NCBI GenBank assembly: GCA_013433145.1 | Contig: CM024191.1 | Coordinates: forward strand, 512,501 to 576,500 | Origin: Ascaris suum | Taxonomy: Eukaryota > Nematoda > Chromadorea > Rhabditida > Ascarididae | Length of the DNA stretch: 64,000 nt | Direction: 5' to 3' | Shown here: one piece after another, positions 40,401 through 50,702 of the stretch | How positions within the stretch are numbered: position 1 is the first letter of the stretch | Layout: every line of letters starts with the position of its first letter | The notes under the pieces: model-generated | The model's database searches: none | What the model was told of the DNA's origin: nothing | Seen by the model: the letters and a program-made list of their open reading frames with translations, nothing else | Program-made: the position numbers and the translations under genes

Positions 40401-40467
40401 GACATCAACCGTTCCAACTATTGACTTCCATCCCGATGTTACTCAGAGAACCCTCGCCACCAATTGA
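31477..40467 (+). CDS. MAP7/ensconsin-like microtubule-associated protein (10 exons, about 731 aa)
   Basis: Exons: 31477-31595, 32668-32731, 33833-33937, 35246-35374, 35924-36170, 36584-36752, 37334-37559, 38623-39450, 39786-39887 and 40261-40467. All phases agree and give about 731 residues. Residues about 14-110 form a highly charged Arg/Glu/Gln/Ala coiled coil (RREEARRQQEQRLAKAAAQK), followed by FAFGSSTPRELGYL, a basic Ser/Pro/Thr-rich linker (about 140-280) and an acidic region. A second coiled coil at about 570-612 ends RKARLAAIMSRTRG, the pattern closing the MAP7 domain (R-K-x-R-L-x-x-I-M-x-R-T-R). MAP7 proteins bind microtubules through the N-terminal helix and recruit kinesin-1 through the C-terminal helix. 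The start is supported by a trans-splice-like acceptor at 31465. Exon 10 has an in-frame alternative acceptor at 40212, adding 16 residues. The family call rests on coiled-coil layout and the IMxRTR motif; small exons may be missing. Confidence 0.78.
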
Positions 40468-43400
40468 TCTATGCTTGAGAGGTGAATTGTTTGTATGCTC
40501 TCTCTGTTCTTTCCTCTTGTATGCTAGCTCGCACTAGGATGTTGAGGAGAGGGGCAAGAGGGGTGAATTTTCCGATTTCAGGAAAAAAATCCCTCAGACG
40601 GAGTTCAGAGAAACTTGTAAATCTGTCGAATGGCTTTCGTTAGGGGTATGCGACATCACAGAAAACGCGAGATTCAACTTGCTCAGCTGATCTTTACGTC
40701 CGTCAATTCTGCGATACGGAAGTTCCGTTATCAGGGAAACTTCTCACTTTTTCTTTTGAACACAGCATTTTTTAAGCGAGCGTACCTGTACTGAATGTTT
40801 CTTTCTGTCATTGTTTAATGTTTGTGTGTATGTAGGGGAAGGAGGCTTGATGGAGGAGATTGCTGCGAATTCTAACGCATTTTGGAAGTTATTGTCCTGA
40901 CGGTTTTTGCTGCACTCTTAATGACTATTCATTGTTCACGCATGCATCAGACATTCAGCGTTCACCTTCAATCCGATCTCATTTCGTTGTTTGTGCGAGG
41001 AGGTGGGGGCAGCTGAAATTGCTCGGGAATTTGGTCTTCGCACAATGGTAATTCCAGTGTTAGCTGGTGCTGTTATAGTATAGTTTGTTTATTGGGCCAG
41101 CAAACGGTACGCCGATGATTGCTTCGTGAGTGCTACAGTTCAGAGATGATAAGCATTTTGGATTTTGTTTATTGTGGTGGGGATCTCCAACGTGTTCATA
41201 TATTTTCCTATATGCAAATCGACTCTTTAGTGTTTGCCGCACTTCTGAATTGTAGTATATGTTGAATATGCGTTCGTATAGAGTTGAGGATCGTGCTACG
41301 TTTTTTTTTGGAAAGTTTTTTAATGCATTCGTCTGTTACAATTAAGGGTCTGTTCGAATGAGTTGCTGATTGCATATATTCTTTAGAGTGTTTACTTTCG
41401 TTGCCACTGTTAACAATTTATGACGATGTAGAGATGGTGGAATGCTTCTAGTTAGAATTACCTGCTTGACCTTTGGTGTTCTGTGTATATTGTGTTCTTC
41501 GGCTTCTTGGTCTTTTCCATTCTTCTGTACTATGGTTGCGTCAGATTCCTCGTTCGGCGATGGACACAGCCATTAAATAAGGCGTAAAAGCGATTGGTGT
41601 GACCGATTGAAGCGAATATTGACTTGCCACACACGAAGTGCTTGCTTGTGTCAAGCGTATCGACCGTCTTATTCGTTGTGTGGCTTTCTCAAATTTTCTG
41701 CTCATCTGCGATGTGTTGATACGGATTTTATAAGGGTGCGTTTTGCAGGAACGATACGATGTGAATGATCTTCGACGGTGCCCTGCTTAGGCAGAGGGCC
41801 ACACTTGTATGAAACTTGGATTGTGTTTTTATTGGAAAGAGCATCGCCCTTCCATTAGATAATGTTTTTTTCGTGAGAAAAATGTGAAGAAATTAAAATA
41901 AAAATAATGTTCACCTTTGTTGACGCTTCTTGTCGGTGTTTCCATTTTTCGTAAATATTTATCAGCCGGTTTCCTCTTTACAACGATTCAAATTTTATTT
42001 CCTCTTCTTTGTTGCGGATCAAAAATTCTTTCCTTAGGCAAGTCATTAAGATGAGTGAAAAGAAGCAATACTGATAGCCGAATAAATGCGTGAATATGTT
42101 TTTTTAATCGATCATAACCTTTTTCTGGAGGAAGGCGGCTTCCCTCTTTAAAAATATCTAGTCGGAAGCGTTTCTCACGGGTCTTTTTTTCGTTGGGTTG
42201 CGTTGTGTCAGGAATTTCGATTGATCGTCATCAGTCCTGGCAGGACATTCTCTAGCAACTCGGAATCGCATCTCATTTCTCCTTGATTAGTGCACCTCAG
42301 AATGGAGGTCGCTGTCACCTCCCCTCTCCCTATCTCTCGCTTTTTTAAGTGTCGCTTCCCTTGTGACAGGTCAAGTCTTGCGTATATTTTCAAGGAATCT
42401 TTCTTTGTCATTGGCTGCTATGTTTGAACGTTCATGGGGAATCACGACTGATATGAATAAATACGGATTAAAAGATCAGTCTTATAAGTGAACTTGGTTA
42501 AGCGAGGCAGAGCATCGTTAAGCCTGACGGTTAATTCAAAAGGTCATTGCGTTTGACTACAGAGATATGACCGTCTGCTTTTATTTGTATTATTTTTGTA
42601 CACTCGCTTAGTATTCGATGTTTTGCTGGTTATGAACCATCGCGTATGTGGCTATAAAGGGGAAAGTTGAGGTTGGTTTTGGCGATTGCGGCATTATTAT
42701 TGTCGCAAGAAAATTGCTATACTCCTCGTAGTAAAAACGAATTTTCCATTACAATTATGAGTCATATCTCGAGCTATCTATAACGATTGAATTTCATTAG
42801 ATTTGCATCATATTGCATTTAGGTAAGTTACGTTAAATAAACGTGTAGGTAATTAAAGTTAGTGATTCACGTACGCATCATTGAATGCCGCTTTTCATAA
42901 GAGGTTCACATAAATCGAGAAGCTAACGTTGACGTGTCGAATTTTTTTACTTCACAACTCTTAATGGTAATCGGATGAAATTTATAATATTTATATTTGC
43001 TATGAGATCGTATAGCGATGCAATCGATACGTCTCGAATAATTTACTGCTATGTTTGCTGCTATGCGTGAATAATAACACGATAATGTTGTGCGGCTATA
43101 GCAGCATCCGTTTTATCGTGCAGTCGCTGTCAAAATTTGAAGTGTCGCCTAGCTGTTTCCATTTGACAGACTGTGTTATATTCTACATGTTGGTAGTTGT
43201 ACAACAGTCATCGACGATAAAATTATCGCAAACATCAAATATTCACCTCCATTGTATTTTTCAAGCTTTCAGTTCATGTTAACTTCATTTTATTTCTCGC
43301 CTCGGAGCACTTGCAACAATTTAAGTCATTCCTATATAATAGCATTACTTTCACATCATTCTGCCTGCATCTTTCGTGTTCAAGAATGTAGGCGTTGCGA

Positions 43401-46400
43401 ATTTTATGTCAACGCTTAATGCACCAATAATGTGGACACACAAAATCGACCGAAGGCACAAGAAGCGGAAAGAATGAATTGATATTCAACGAATTTGAAG
43501 CTTCCATCTTAATTTTATATGCACTGCAAAAAAATCCATATGCTTGCTCTGTTCAGTCTAATCATACGAGCTTGTATAACTGTTTCTTGCACACGTTCAG
43601 CTTCCTTCCATGACTTCCAAGTCTAGACGCATGCTTTTTTTTTGATTGCTTCAGCTTATATTTTCGTGTGATCGTCATAAAGTATGAAGGGCGGTTGTGT
43701 TGTTCCGTTCATTTTATTCGAAGACAGCCTGGATGAGAAGGATAATAAGCCTCACTCATTCCTTTTGCCTCACTTTCCCCCCCCCCTCCCCCTTATGCTT
43801 CCCTCAGATAAATAGAATTCCTCAGCGAAGGTCTCGGGCTCGAACCATATGAATCCAAAAATGCAATGCAGTGAATGTTTGCTAGAAGCAGCTTCATCCA
43901 CGCACACGATATGGAAGCATGGTTGACTCATTTACCACACGTGGGCTTATCGAGCTTCACTTTTTCAAAAATTCTGTAGCAACTTTCGGACAGAATTTCG
44001 TCGCCTATCGTTTCTAATGTGAAATCTTCTTCCCAATGATTTTCCTCGCACTATATTTTTTTCTCGATCTTGATCGTTTACTCTTTGTTCGCGGTCAAAA
44101 TTTGCATCTCACTAAATGGAAAACTGCTTTTTACGCAATACAATCAAAAATTTCGTGGCACTATTGCTAGCAACTTCTCATCATGAGTCTTTATGGCCAA
44201 AAGATGAGTTGAACGCGCTAAAAACTTCTCTTTTCCCCTAAAAAATTATTGCCTTTTTCAAATCTTCTGTATGTATGCTTGCATATTTTTATATGTGCAT
44301 GCGTATTTGTACATGCATACATATTGGTCCGTGTGCTTCTTCCGGTTGGAAAAAGTAGAGATTAAATTTGGTCGGTGTCACCGTTCATACATAAAGGAGC
44401 TTTCACCTCAAACTTTATCACGATCTGTGTTATCGGGAAAAAGTCGTGGATAGTGAATTACGGGAAATTTGCATATTGAAACCCCGTGGATAATCATTGC
44501 ATATTATTGCATTTAAATAACAGTTTGGTTAGGCAGAGAATTTATGCAATTTCACCTCTAGTAAGGAAGAACACTATTTTCTTAATTGGAGGAAAGTCTC
44601 TTTGAAGGATGATTACTGTTTCACGATCTCGTTACGAGTACCGACTGTTGGATACGTGGCACGTGAGGGATGGTGGAGAAGGGAGAGGGATAACGTGCAA
44701 TTCCTCAGGTGAGGTTCGTGTATGGTGTACGTTGTTGGTTTATAAGATATATTGGTTGTTCACATTAGTCGGCTCTTATTCATCATACTTGATCATTTCA
44801 CAACCCTTATGAAAGTAAAAAACGAGTCGAGTGTCGCTCAATTGAATTAAAAATCTCATTGCAGACACTCTGCATATTAAAAAAAAAAATTATGTTTAAA
44901 AAGCTTGAAAATACTCTCGAAGAATGTTGTGAAAACATCAGCGGCGTTGTTTTCTGGAGGAAATATCTGTCGGTAAGAGAGCGTGGAAGGTGAGCGGCAG
45001 TGCTACAACCGAGACGTGAAATAGCCGATAGTCGGCGGCAGTTAACGTAACATTGGGCAACAGTTGTGGAAGTGCGCTCACAAAGATACTGAAAAAAAAA
45101 AAGAACTTGTTGCACCTTTCCGCATGCCTGTACAATGATGAGTTCATCTCTCTATGCCTTTCGAAAAGTACTATTTCTCTGTCCTCTTAGCCCTAAGCTA
45201 CATCCGTTTGAAAATGGAACGGCGCGATTTTATCCAACGAAATGTATATCGCCGATATTGTTTTGAATTTTGCCAATTGGAGGAGGTTGAGTAAACATCA
45301 CACAAATTAGCTGTCATTAAGAAAATAAAGTCTTTTCTTTTTTTTTAAAATTATTTTGCGAGTGCATTTTTCACTGACGGATGCAACATTTTTATCGAGT
45401 GAAATTTGAGATCAGTCATGCAATGATCATTTCTACGATCATCCTATTTAATTTTTGGAGGACCACACCTTCTTGCCTATATTTGTCTCTAACCGATATC
45501 AACCTCGTCTAATCGCCATCAGGTCTACCTCTCACATGTTTTGTCTTGTGCAAAGAAATGAAGGGAATCAGAGTAGTATGCATTCCTCGCCTCTCAATTT
45601 GTCCCCTCTCCCTTCTTCCCACCTCCAACGTTTGAGTGTAACTAGTTTAAAAAATATGGAAAGCTTTCTTCAGTACATGACATTTTTTATTCACAAACTT
45701 AACATTGCCTGTTAAATGTTATTATTTTTTTCTTTTATTTTAAAGCTTTTCCTCGCCGAAGGTGTCATTTGGATCTGTCGAGGATGCACGCCGATTTCTG
45801 TTCCATTGATTGGATAGCCAGACTTTTGTGCATCTCTGGTTCCGCTTAAATTTTCGTTCGCTTTTTTTCGATTGCCGCGGTCAGTTCAACACAAATGAAA
45901 TTTTGGTGCGTAAATTGCGCAAGGTCTGGTCGTTTACATGCTCAGCACTTAATGAAGGCTGTCAGCAGTTGTATTTGGTCACCTGAATAATGCTTGAATA
46001 ATGCTCATTTTACCTGCGAAACGTTTGCACATTACTCACATTTTGACCGTTGTGAGTCTATTGGCTCATCTTTATAATCGTTCCTGGGAAAAGTTATTCG
46101 TGAAACGCTCCAAAAACATAGGAAGTCCTCAAAAATTTTTGTTTTTGGTCGTATTTCATCTTGTTCCTCGCACTTTTAGCGGCAATTATTAAGTGCCTGC
46201 TTGAAGTTGTCTATATTTTATGTATGCGCACGTTTATCACGTTCTCTTTATCGAAAATTTCCAATCGTGACTGTGTTAAGCATGCAAATTTAAATCGATC
46301 TTTTTGTTACGAATCGGCGCTTTGTTATATATTGATGGACGATGACGTTTAGTGGTGGTTGATGACCACCGAAAATTAAGACCGGTGGACATCCATCAAA

Positions 46401-46441
46401 ATTTTTCTGACAGTCAACACTATGATTATTCATGTGTTTAG
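40468..46441. other. 3' UTR of the MAP7-like gene, then intergenic DNA
   Basis: The first AATAAA downstream of the stop is at 41897-41902, implying a long 3' UTR of about 1.4 kb. Beyond it no gene is assigned. One exon-like frame at 44609-44709 ends in a consensus donor. C-rich tracts lie around 43779-43793 and 45590-45625. Minus-strand open frames at 44807-45147 are unsupported. Confidence 0.4.
41897..41902 (+). terminator. Candidate poly(A) signal of the MAP7-like gene
   Basis: AATAAA, the first canonical hexamer found after the stop codon at 40465-40467, followed by a T-rich, G/T-containing stretch. The distance is long for a nematode 3' UTR, so a non-canonical nearer signal is possible. 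Confidence 0.35.
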
Positions 46442-46442
46442 G
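46433..46442 (+). promoter_or_regulatory. Probable trans-splice acceptor of the ABHD11-like mRNA
   Basis: TGTGTTTAG ends at 46441, one base before the ATG at 46443. An earlier in-frame ATG at 46422 would lie on the intron side of this site. The downstream ATG also gives a cleaner mitochondrial presequence, which supports it as the start. Confidence 0.55.
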
Positions 46443-48936
46443 ATGAGATGTGCCACATTGGCGTTTCGGTGTGCGAAACACCAACTTGGCTTACCGCTTA
46501 CGCGGTTCGCGTCTACTTCCTCGTCGGTTGTCACGAAGCTTGCATATGACAAATATATGGACGAATACGACTATGGGCCTGAGCTGAGTGTTCCGTTGGT
46601 CATGGTGCATGGTCTATTCGGCCACAAGGAAAATTGGCGATCCTTAGCAAAAGCTTTGCAACAACGGCTGGGCAACACTGTTTTTGCGCTTGATTTGAGG
46701 AATCACGGTGAGTGTTTTATTTTCAGTGCACCGTTCCCGGGTTTCTTCTCCATTTTATGAATGCATAGGTTTCTTTATTACTATTGATTAACTCTAAAAC
46801 CGCTATAACAAAGTCTGACGAATACATTGAGATCCAGTGAAGGAAATGAAATCTGCTGGACGGTTAATACTTTCGTTTTTATATTCTAGCATTTTTATGT
46901 TTTCAGATCACCACCGCTTCCCTAATATCCTACTGACTAGGGGCAGTTAAATCTGGGAAGGAGTTAGTAAAACAGGTAATGGCGGCCACCTCTGATTTTC
47001 CACTTCCTGTGACATCAAAGGGTCGAATTGATTCTCGTTCTGTAAGTCGCCTAGGTTTAATGCTATGAAACTGAAGTTTATTTTAAAGCAGACTAAAATA
47101 TAAAGAGTTAGGAAATCAGTGTTTGTCGTGGAGTTGTCCATATACTTTATTAATCGCCTTTCCCTTTCCGTTCGAAACGAGTTTATCTTGAAGTGGCATA
47201 CTGGAATTGAGCCTTAATATTGGTCTATGAAAAATAAAAATAACTGGGTGCAGTGTTCATTTAAGGGAATTTCGATGATGTTTTATGATGAAAAGAGACT
47301 CACAAATATTTATAGATGAATGAGAATGCCAGAAAACTTATCAGCCCTTAATTTATTTTATGTTTAATGTGTTGTTTGCTAAAAATTTTCAACTTCTGTG
47401 AATGCTAGGGAGTGTTGAAATGACGAGACTCATAGATAGTAGGACATTTTGTTCGATATATAGCGGCATCCTTTTGCTGCGGTAATTGGTTATGGCTACT
47501 CAAAATCGTCGCACCGGAATACTTCACTTCTACTCGTATTCGGGGCAGTAGAAAATCAAATGTCTTGTTTATGTGGGCTAGCCCTTTAAACTTATCAAAG
47601 CGATGCTCTTGATCAGAAAATGGCATTTTTACATCCTCGATTGCATGCTCTGTATGTCCTCGATCGATTGCAAAGACGTGTATCCGCTCTTTCAATTTGT
47701 TGATGCATTTTCTATGCAGGAAAAGGGTTTGATGGTTAGATCTGCAGGTTCCAGGAGAGCGTTTTTCAGCCACCCAGGCTTTCATGACGATGCCGAGAAT
47801 GTTTGTACTTCCCTTGGAATTCATCCTTGAATAATATGAACATGATCTCATATTTGGAACACTTTTCAATTAGTCAATAGCCTTCAGTTACTAATGAGGC
47901 ATTTCACCGCCGCTTGGGACTCAAATTCGCTCCCGAAACTGCATTCATTTCATGCGTAATAGCATTTGAGCATCATTCCGTTCATCTTCATTGCAGATCC
48001 TTGACCATCACAGAGTTTCTGCCCAATTCCATGGTATATTCTTCCGTGGTACCCTAGTTTCTGTTTTATTTTTGCTGTGGTACTTGCACGCAGCCTCACT
48101 TTTTGCATTTTCTCGCACTAATTTTACATTTCTCTGAACTCCTATGGAGATTTCCAGCAATTGCGGACACCATTCTTTTATCGATAAGTGGTACGAACAA
48201 GAACTGTTTGCTTAGTAGTGAGGCGTAATATACGCCTCTCAGCATGTAAAGTTCATCTTCACATAGTTAACTGATTTCAGGTGACTCGCCGTGGACAGAA
48301 TCGATGAGCTACGAAGAGATGGCGAATGATGTGAAGTATTTTCTAGACGAGGTGGTGCCTGCAGAGACGGACGGCCGTCATACACGTGTCCATTTATTGG
48401 GACACTCGATGGGGGGCAAGACAGCGATGCAGGTAGCGCTCGCAAAGGGCGCCGAGCAGCGCCTCGAGTCGTTGATTGTCGAGGACATTGCACCGAAGCC
48501 CTACGACACCGCTTCGCATCATAATTTCCCAAAGTATATTGAAACGATGAAGAAAGCCAATCTAACAGGGAGTCGTGGTGAGATCAGTCTGTATTTATCA
48601 CAAGTAGTTCACGATGTTCCTACACGGCAGTTCTTGCTCACTAATCTCGAACGAACCGATAGTGGCTATAAATGGAAGTTTAACTTGGATGCCTTGCTAG
48701 CAAACATGGAGCATATCTGCGGTTTCAACATGCCGCAGAATGCAATTTTCCAGCGTAAATGCTTATTCATCTCAGGCTCCCTGTCCACATATGTAGTGCC
48801 GGAAGAGTACCCCACAATTTTAGAGAGATTCCCTAAGGCTGAGTTTTCTGTGATTGAAGGCGCGAGTCATTGGATACATGCGGACAAGCCCTATCCATTC
48901 ATGGAAAAAGTGGTCGAATTTATTGAATCGGTCTGA
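46443..48936 (+). CDS. ABHD11: Alpha/beta hydrolase ABHD11, mitochondrial (2 exons, 306 aa)
   Basis: Exons 46443-46707 and 48281-48936 join in phase 1 across a 1573-nt GT…AG intron, completing the RNHGDSPW motif. Residues 1-30 form a basic, Ser-rich, acid-free leader (MRCATLAFRCAKHQLGL… RFASTSSS), a typical mitochondrial targeting peptide. The core shows the oxyanion-hole HGLFG (56-60), the nucleophile elbow GHSMGG with Ser131, the following VEDIAP strand with Asp157 as candidate acid, and GASHWIHADKP with catalytic His285. The length equals that of ABHD11/YbfF-type esterases (about 255-315 residues). In mammals ABHD11 is a mitochondrial serine hydrolase associated with the 2-oxoglutarate dehydrogenase complex; here that role is inferred from family. 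The intron contains an opposite-strand open frame at 47405-47869. Confidence 0.93.
47405..47869 (-). other. 154-codon open frame on the opposite strand within the ABHD11 intron (unassigned)
   Basis: A continuous minus-strand frame ends in TAG at 47405-47407; its first ATG is at 47851-47849. Composition is balanced, with no low complexity (for example KAWVAEKRSPGTCRSNHQTL and FLLPRIRVEVKYSGATILSS). It has the longest product of any frame that is not a repeat or a recognised exon. No domain is recognisable and there is no clear promoter, trans-splice site or poly(A) signal. It could be an intron-nested gene, a fragment of an unrecognised transposon or chance. Confidence 0.25.
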
Positions 48937-50702
48937 ACGATCTCATTTTTACTATATAGATGTATTCCGTGCACTATAATTTTACTTCCGGAAGTAGGGC
49001 AATGACTTGATAGTAGAATTTCTTTGAAATATGATTCATTAGGCGTTGTATCCTATTATGTAGTTCTCGGTTCCTAATGTCATGCAGAGACGCAACAGAT
49101 TTGTGAACGGCGTTTCGGCGATGTGGCTCACTCTAGTAGTCGATGTAAAAGCGCATCCCATATTCACTAAATTCACTCCAATTTTAAAGTTCTATTAGGA
49201 AACGATTTTTCAAAAATCACTGAGTTCCATTGTTACTGTTTTTATGTTAAAGTGACTTATTAGTAGATCATCTTGCGACTAGTCTTCTTCGCTAAAAAAA
49301 AAATCTAAAAAAGGATCGCCTCATCCATCATTATTTGTCCGACAATTTTTCCCTCGTTTATATATATTATGCATATTGCATGTTAGATACTCTCCTATCT
49401 ATAGTACGATGAGGAAGTGGCAATTTGCTCGCATCATATTCGAGTCTTCTTTTCTACAATAATTTTCCCGTTCCATTTCATGCATTTATTAGCGTCTAAA
49501 TTTGCTTAAAAGCATATAACTTTGATTCATTGCTTTTCTTTTTCCTGCATTATGCGTTGTTTTTTACGAGCTTCGAGTTCGTTGGCTTTCGTTGCTCTAA
49601 TTAGATGGCCCTTTTGTGGAAGTGCTCAAACAAGGATGAGAAATTGTGATCACTGTTCGTTGCTTTTCTCGCATTTAATTGTACATCCGTGGTTGGTGAT
49701 TGCTTATATCGTCGCCCGATTTCGTGTTCAGCTTGATCTGTCGATATGTTTGATAAGTGCTTCATTGATGGGTGGTTTACTTGAAGTTATTTAAGGAACT
49801 TATATGATTCTTTTCTCTACGTAGTAGTTTTTAATGCTTTATATTTAGGTAGATTTTATATCTTTAAAAATGATAATTTATGTTTTCGTTGTAGGACTTT
49901 AAATTTTGAGTTGAGAATTTAATAGAAATTTGAAACGTTGGAATTTACTCCAGTTGATAGTATCGGCGATTTTTTTTTTCAATAGAAGAGCAGCTGCCAA
50001 TAGGAACTTCACTCAGAAGCGCAAAAGTGCCAATTTCAGACCTAATCAATCTTTAAAAAATTACCACTTATGGCGTTTTATTAAATAAACACTCCGACGC
50101 GAACTTGTCCGTGATTGCAAATATTGATTATATGCAGTAAACAATGTGAACACGTTCAAATTGGGCTGCTCGTTGCTTTTGCAGTGATCTATCAGCAACT
50201 CAGCAAATGTTTATTTATTTTGTTATCAGCTAATATTTCAGCTCACTTCACGGGGTGATGTTTCTGTAGCTTATTGGGGTTTTTTAAAAAAAAAGCTCAT
50301 TGATGACTGCAATTTAATCCCCATCGAATGGCTTCGTACCTTACATCTGAACGTTTGCAGTTGTTCCGGAGCAAATCGAGAGCCCAGAATCGAGTGGAAC
50401 TTTAATTTGAATAACGCTTACTAAACATATACCATTTGAACAATGTTGAGAAAGTTTTATTAAGAAATTGATTTTTAATAAACATTTGAGGAAATCTGTT
50501 AAACTCAAATTTTAAATCGAGTAGAAATTTTTTGCAGAAATGTTGGGCACTTCGAACTTTTCGTGGATTCACCGAAATTGAATCCAACCTATCAAACTTT
50601 CCAGCTTTTCGCTACGAGAGTCAAATACTCAGACCTCTTAAGCTTAAAAAAGCTTAGCACACTACAACTGAATGCAAAATGACGAATCAATAAAACGCAA
50701 GC
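48937..50702. other. Convergent 3' intergenic region between the ABHD11-like and KCTD-like genes
   Basis: Holds the two 3' UTRs. Plus-strand AATAAA first appears at 50084-50089. Minus-strand AATAAA (TTTATT on the plus strand) occurs at 50456-50461, at several positions around 50211-50220, and at 50077-50082. No other gene is evident; a plus-strand frame at 49522-49794 (90 codons) has no support. Confidence 0.5.
50077..50089. terminator. Back-to-back (bidirectional) poly(A) signal between convergent genes
   Basis: TTTATTAAATAAA provides AATAAA on both strands from one palindromic 13-mer. It lies about 1.15 kb past the ABHD11-like stop and about 0.62 kb past the KCTD-like stop. Use by either gene is inferred from position only; the KCTD-like gene has nearer candidates. 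Confidence 0.35.
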
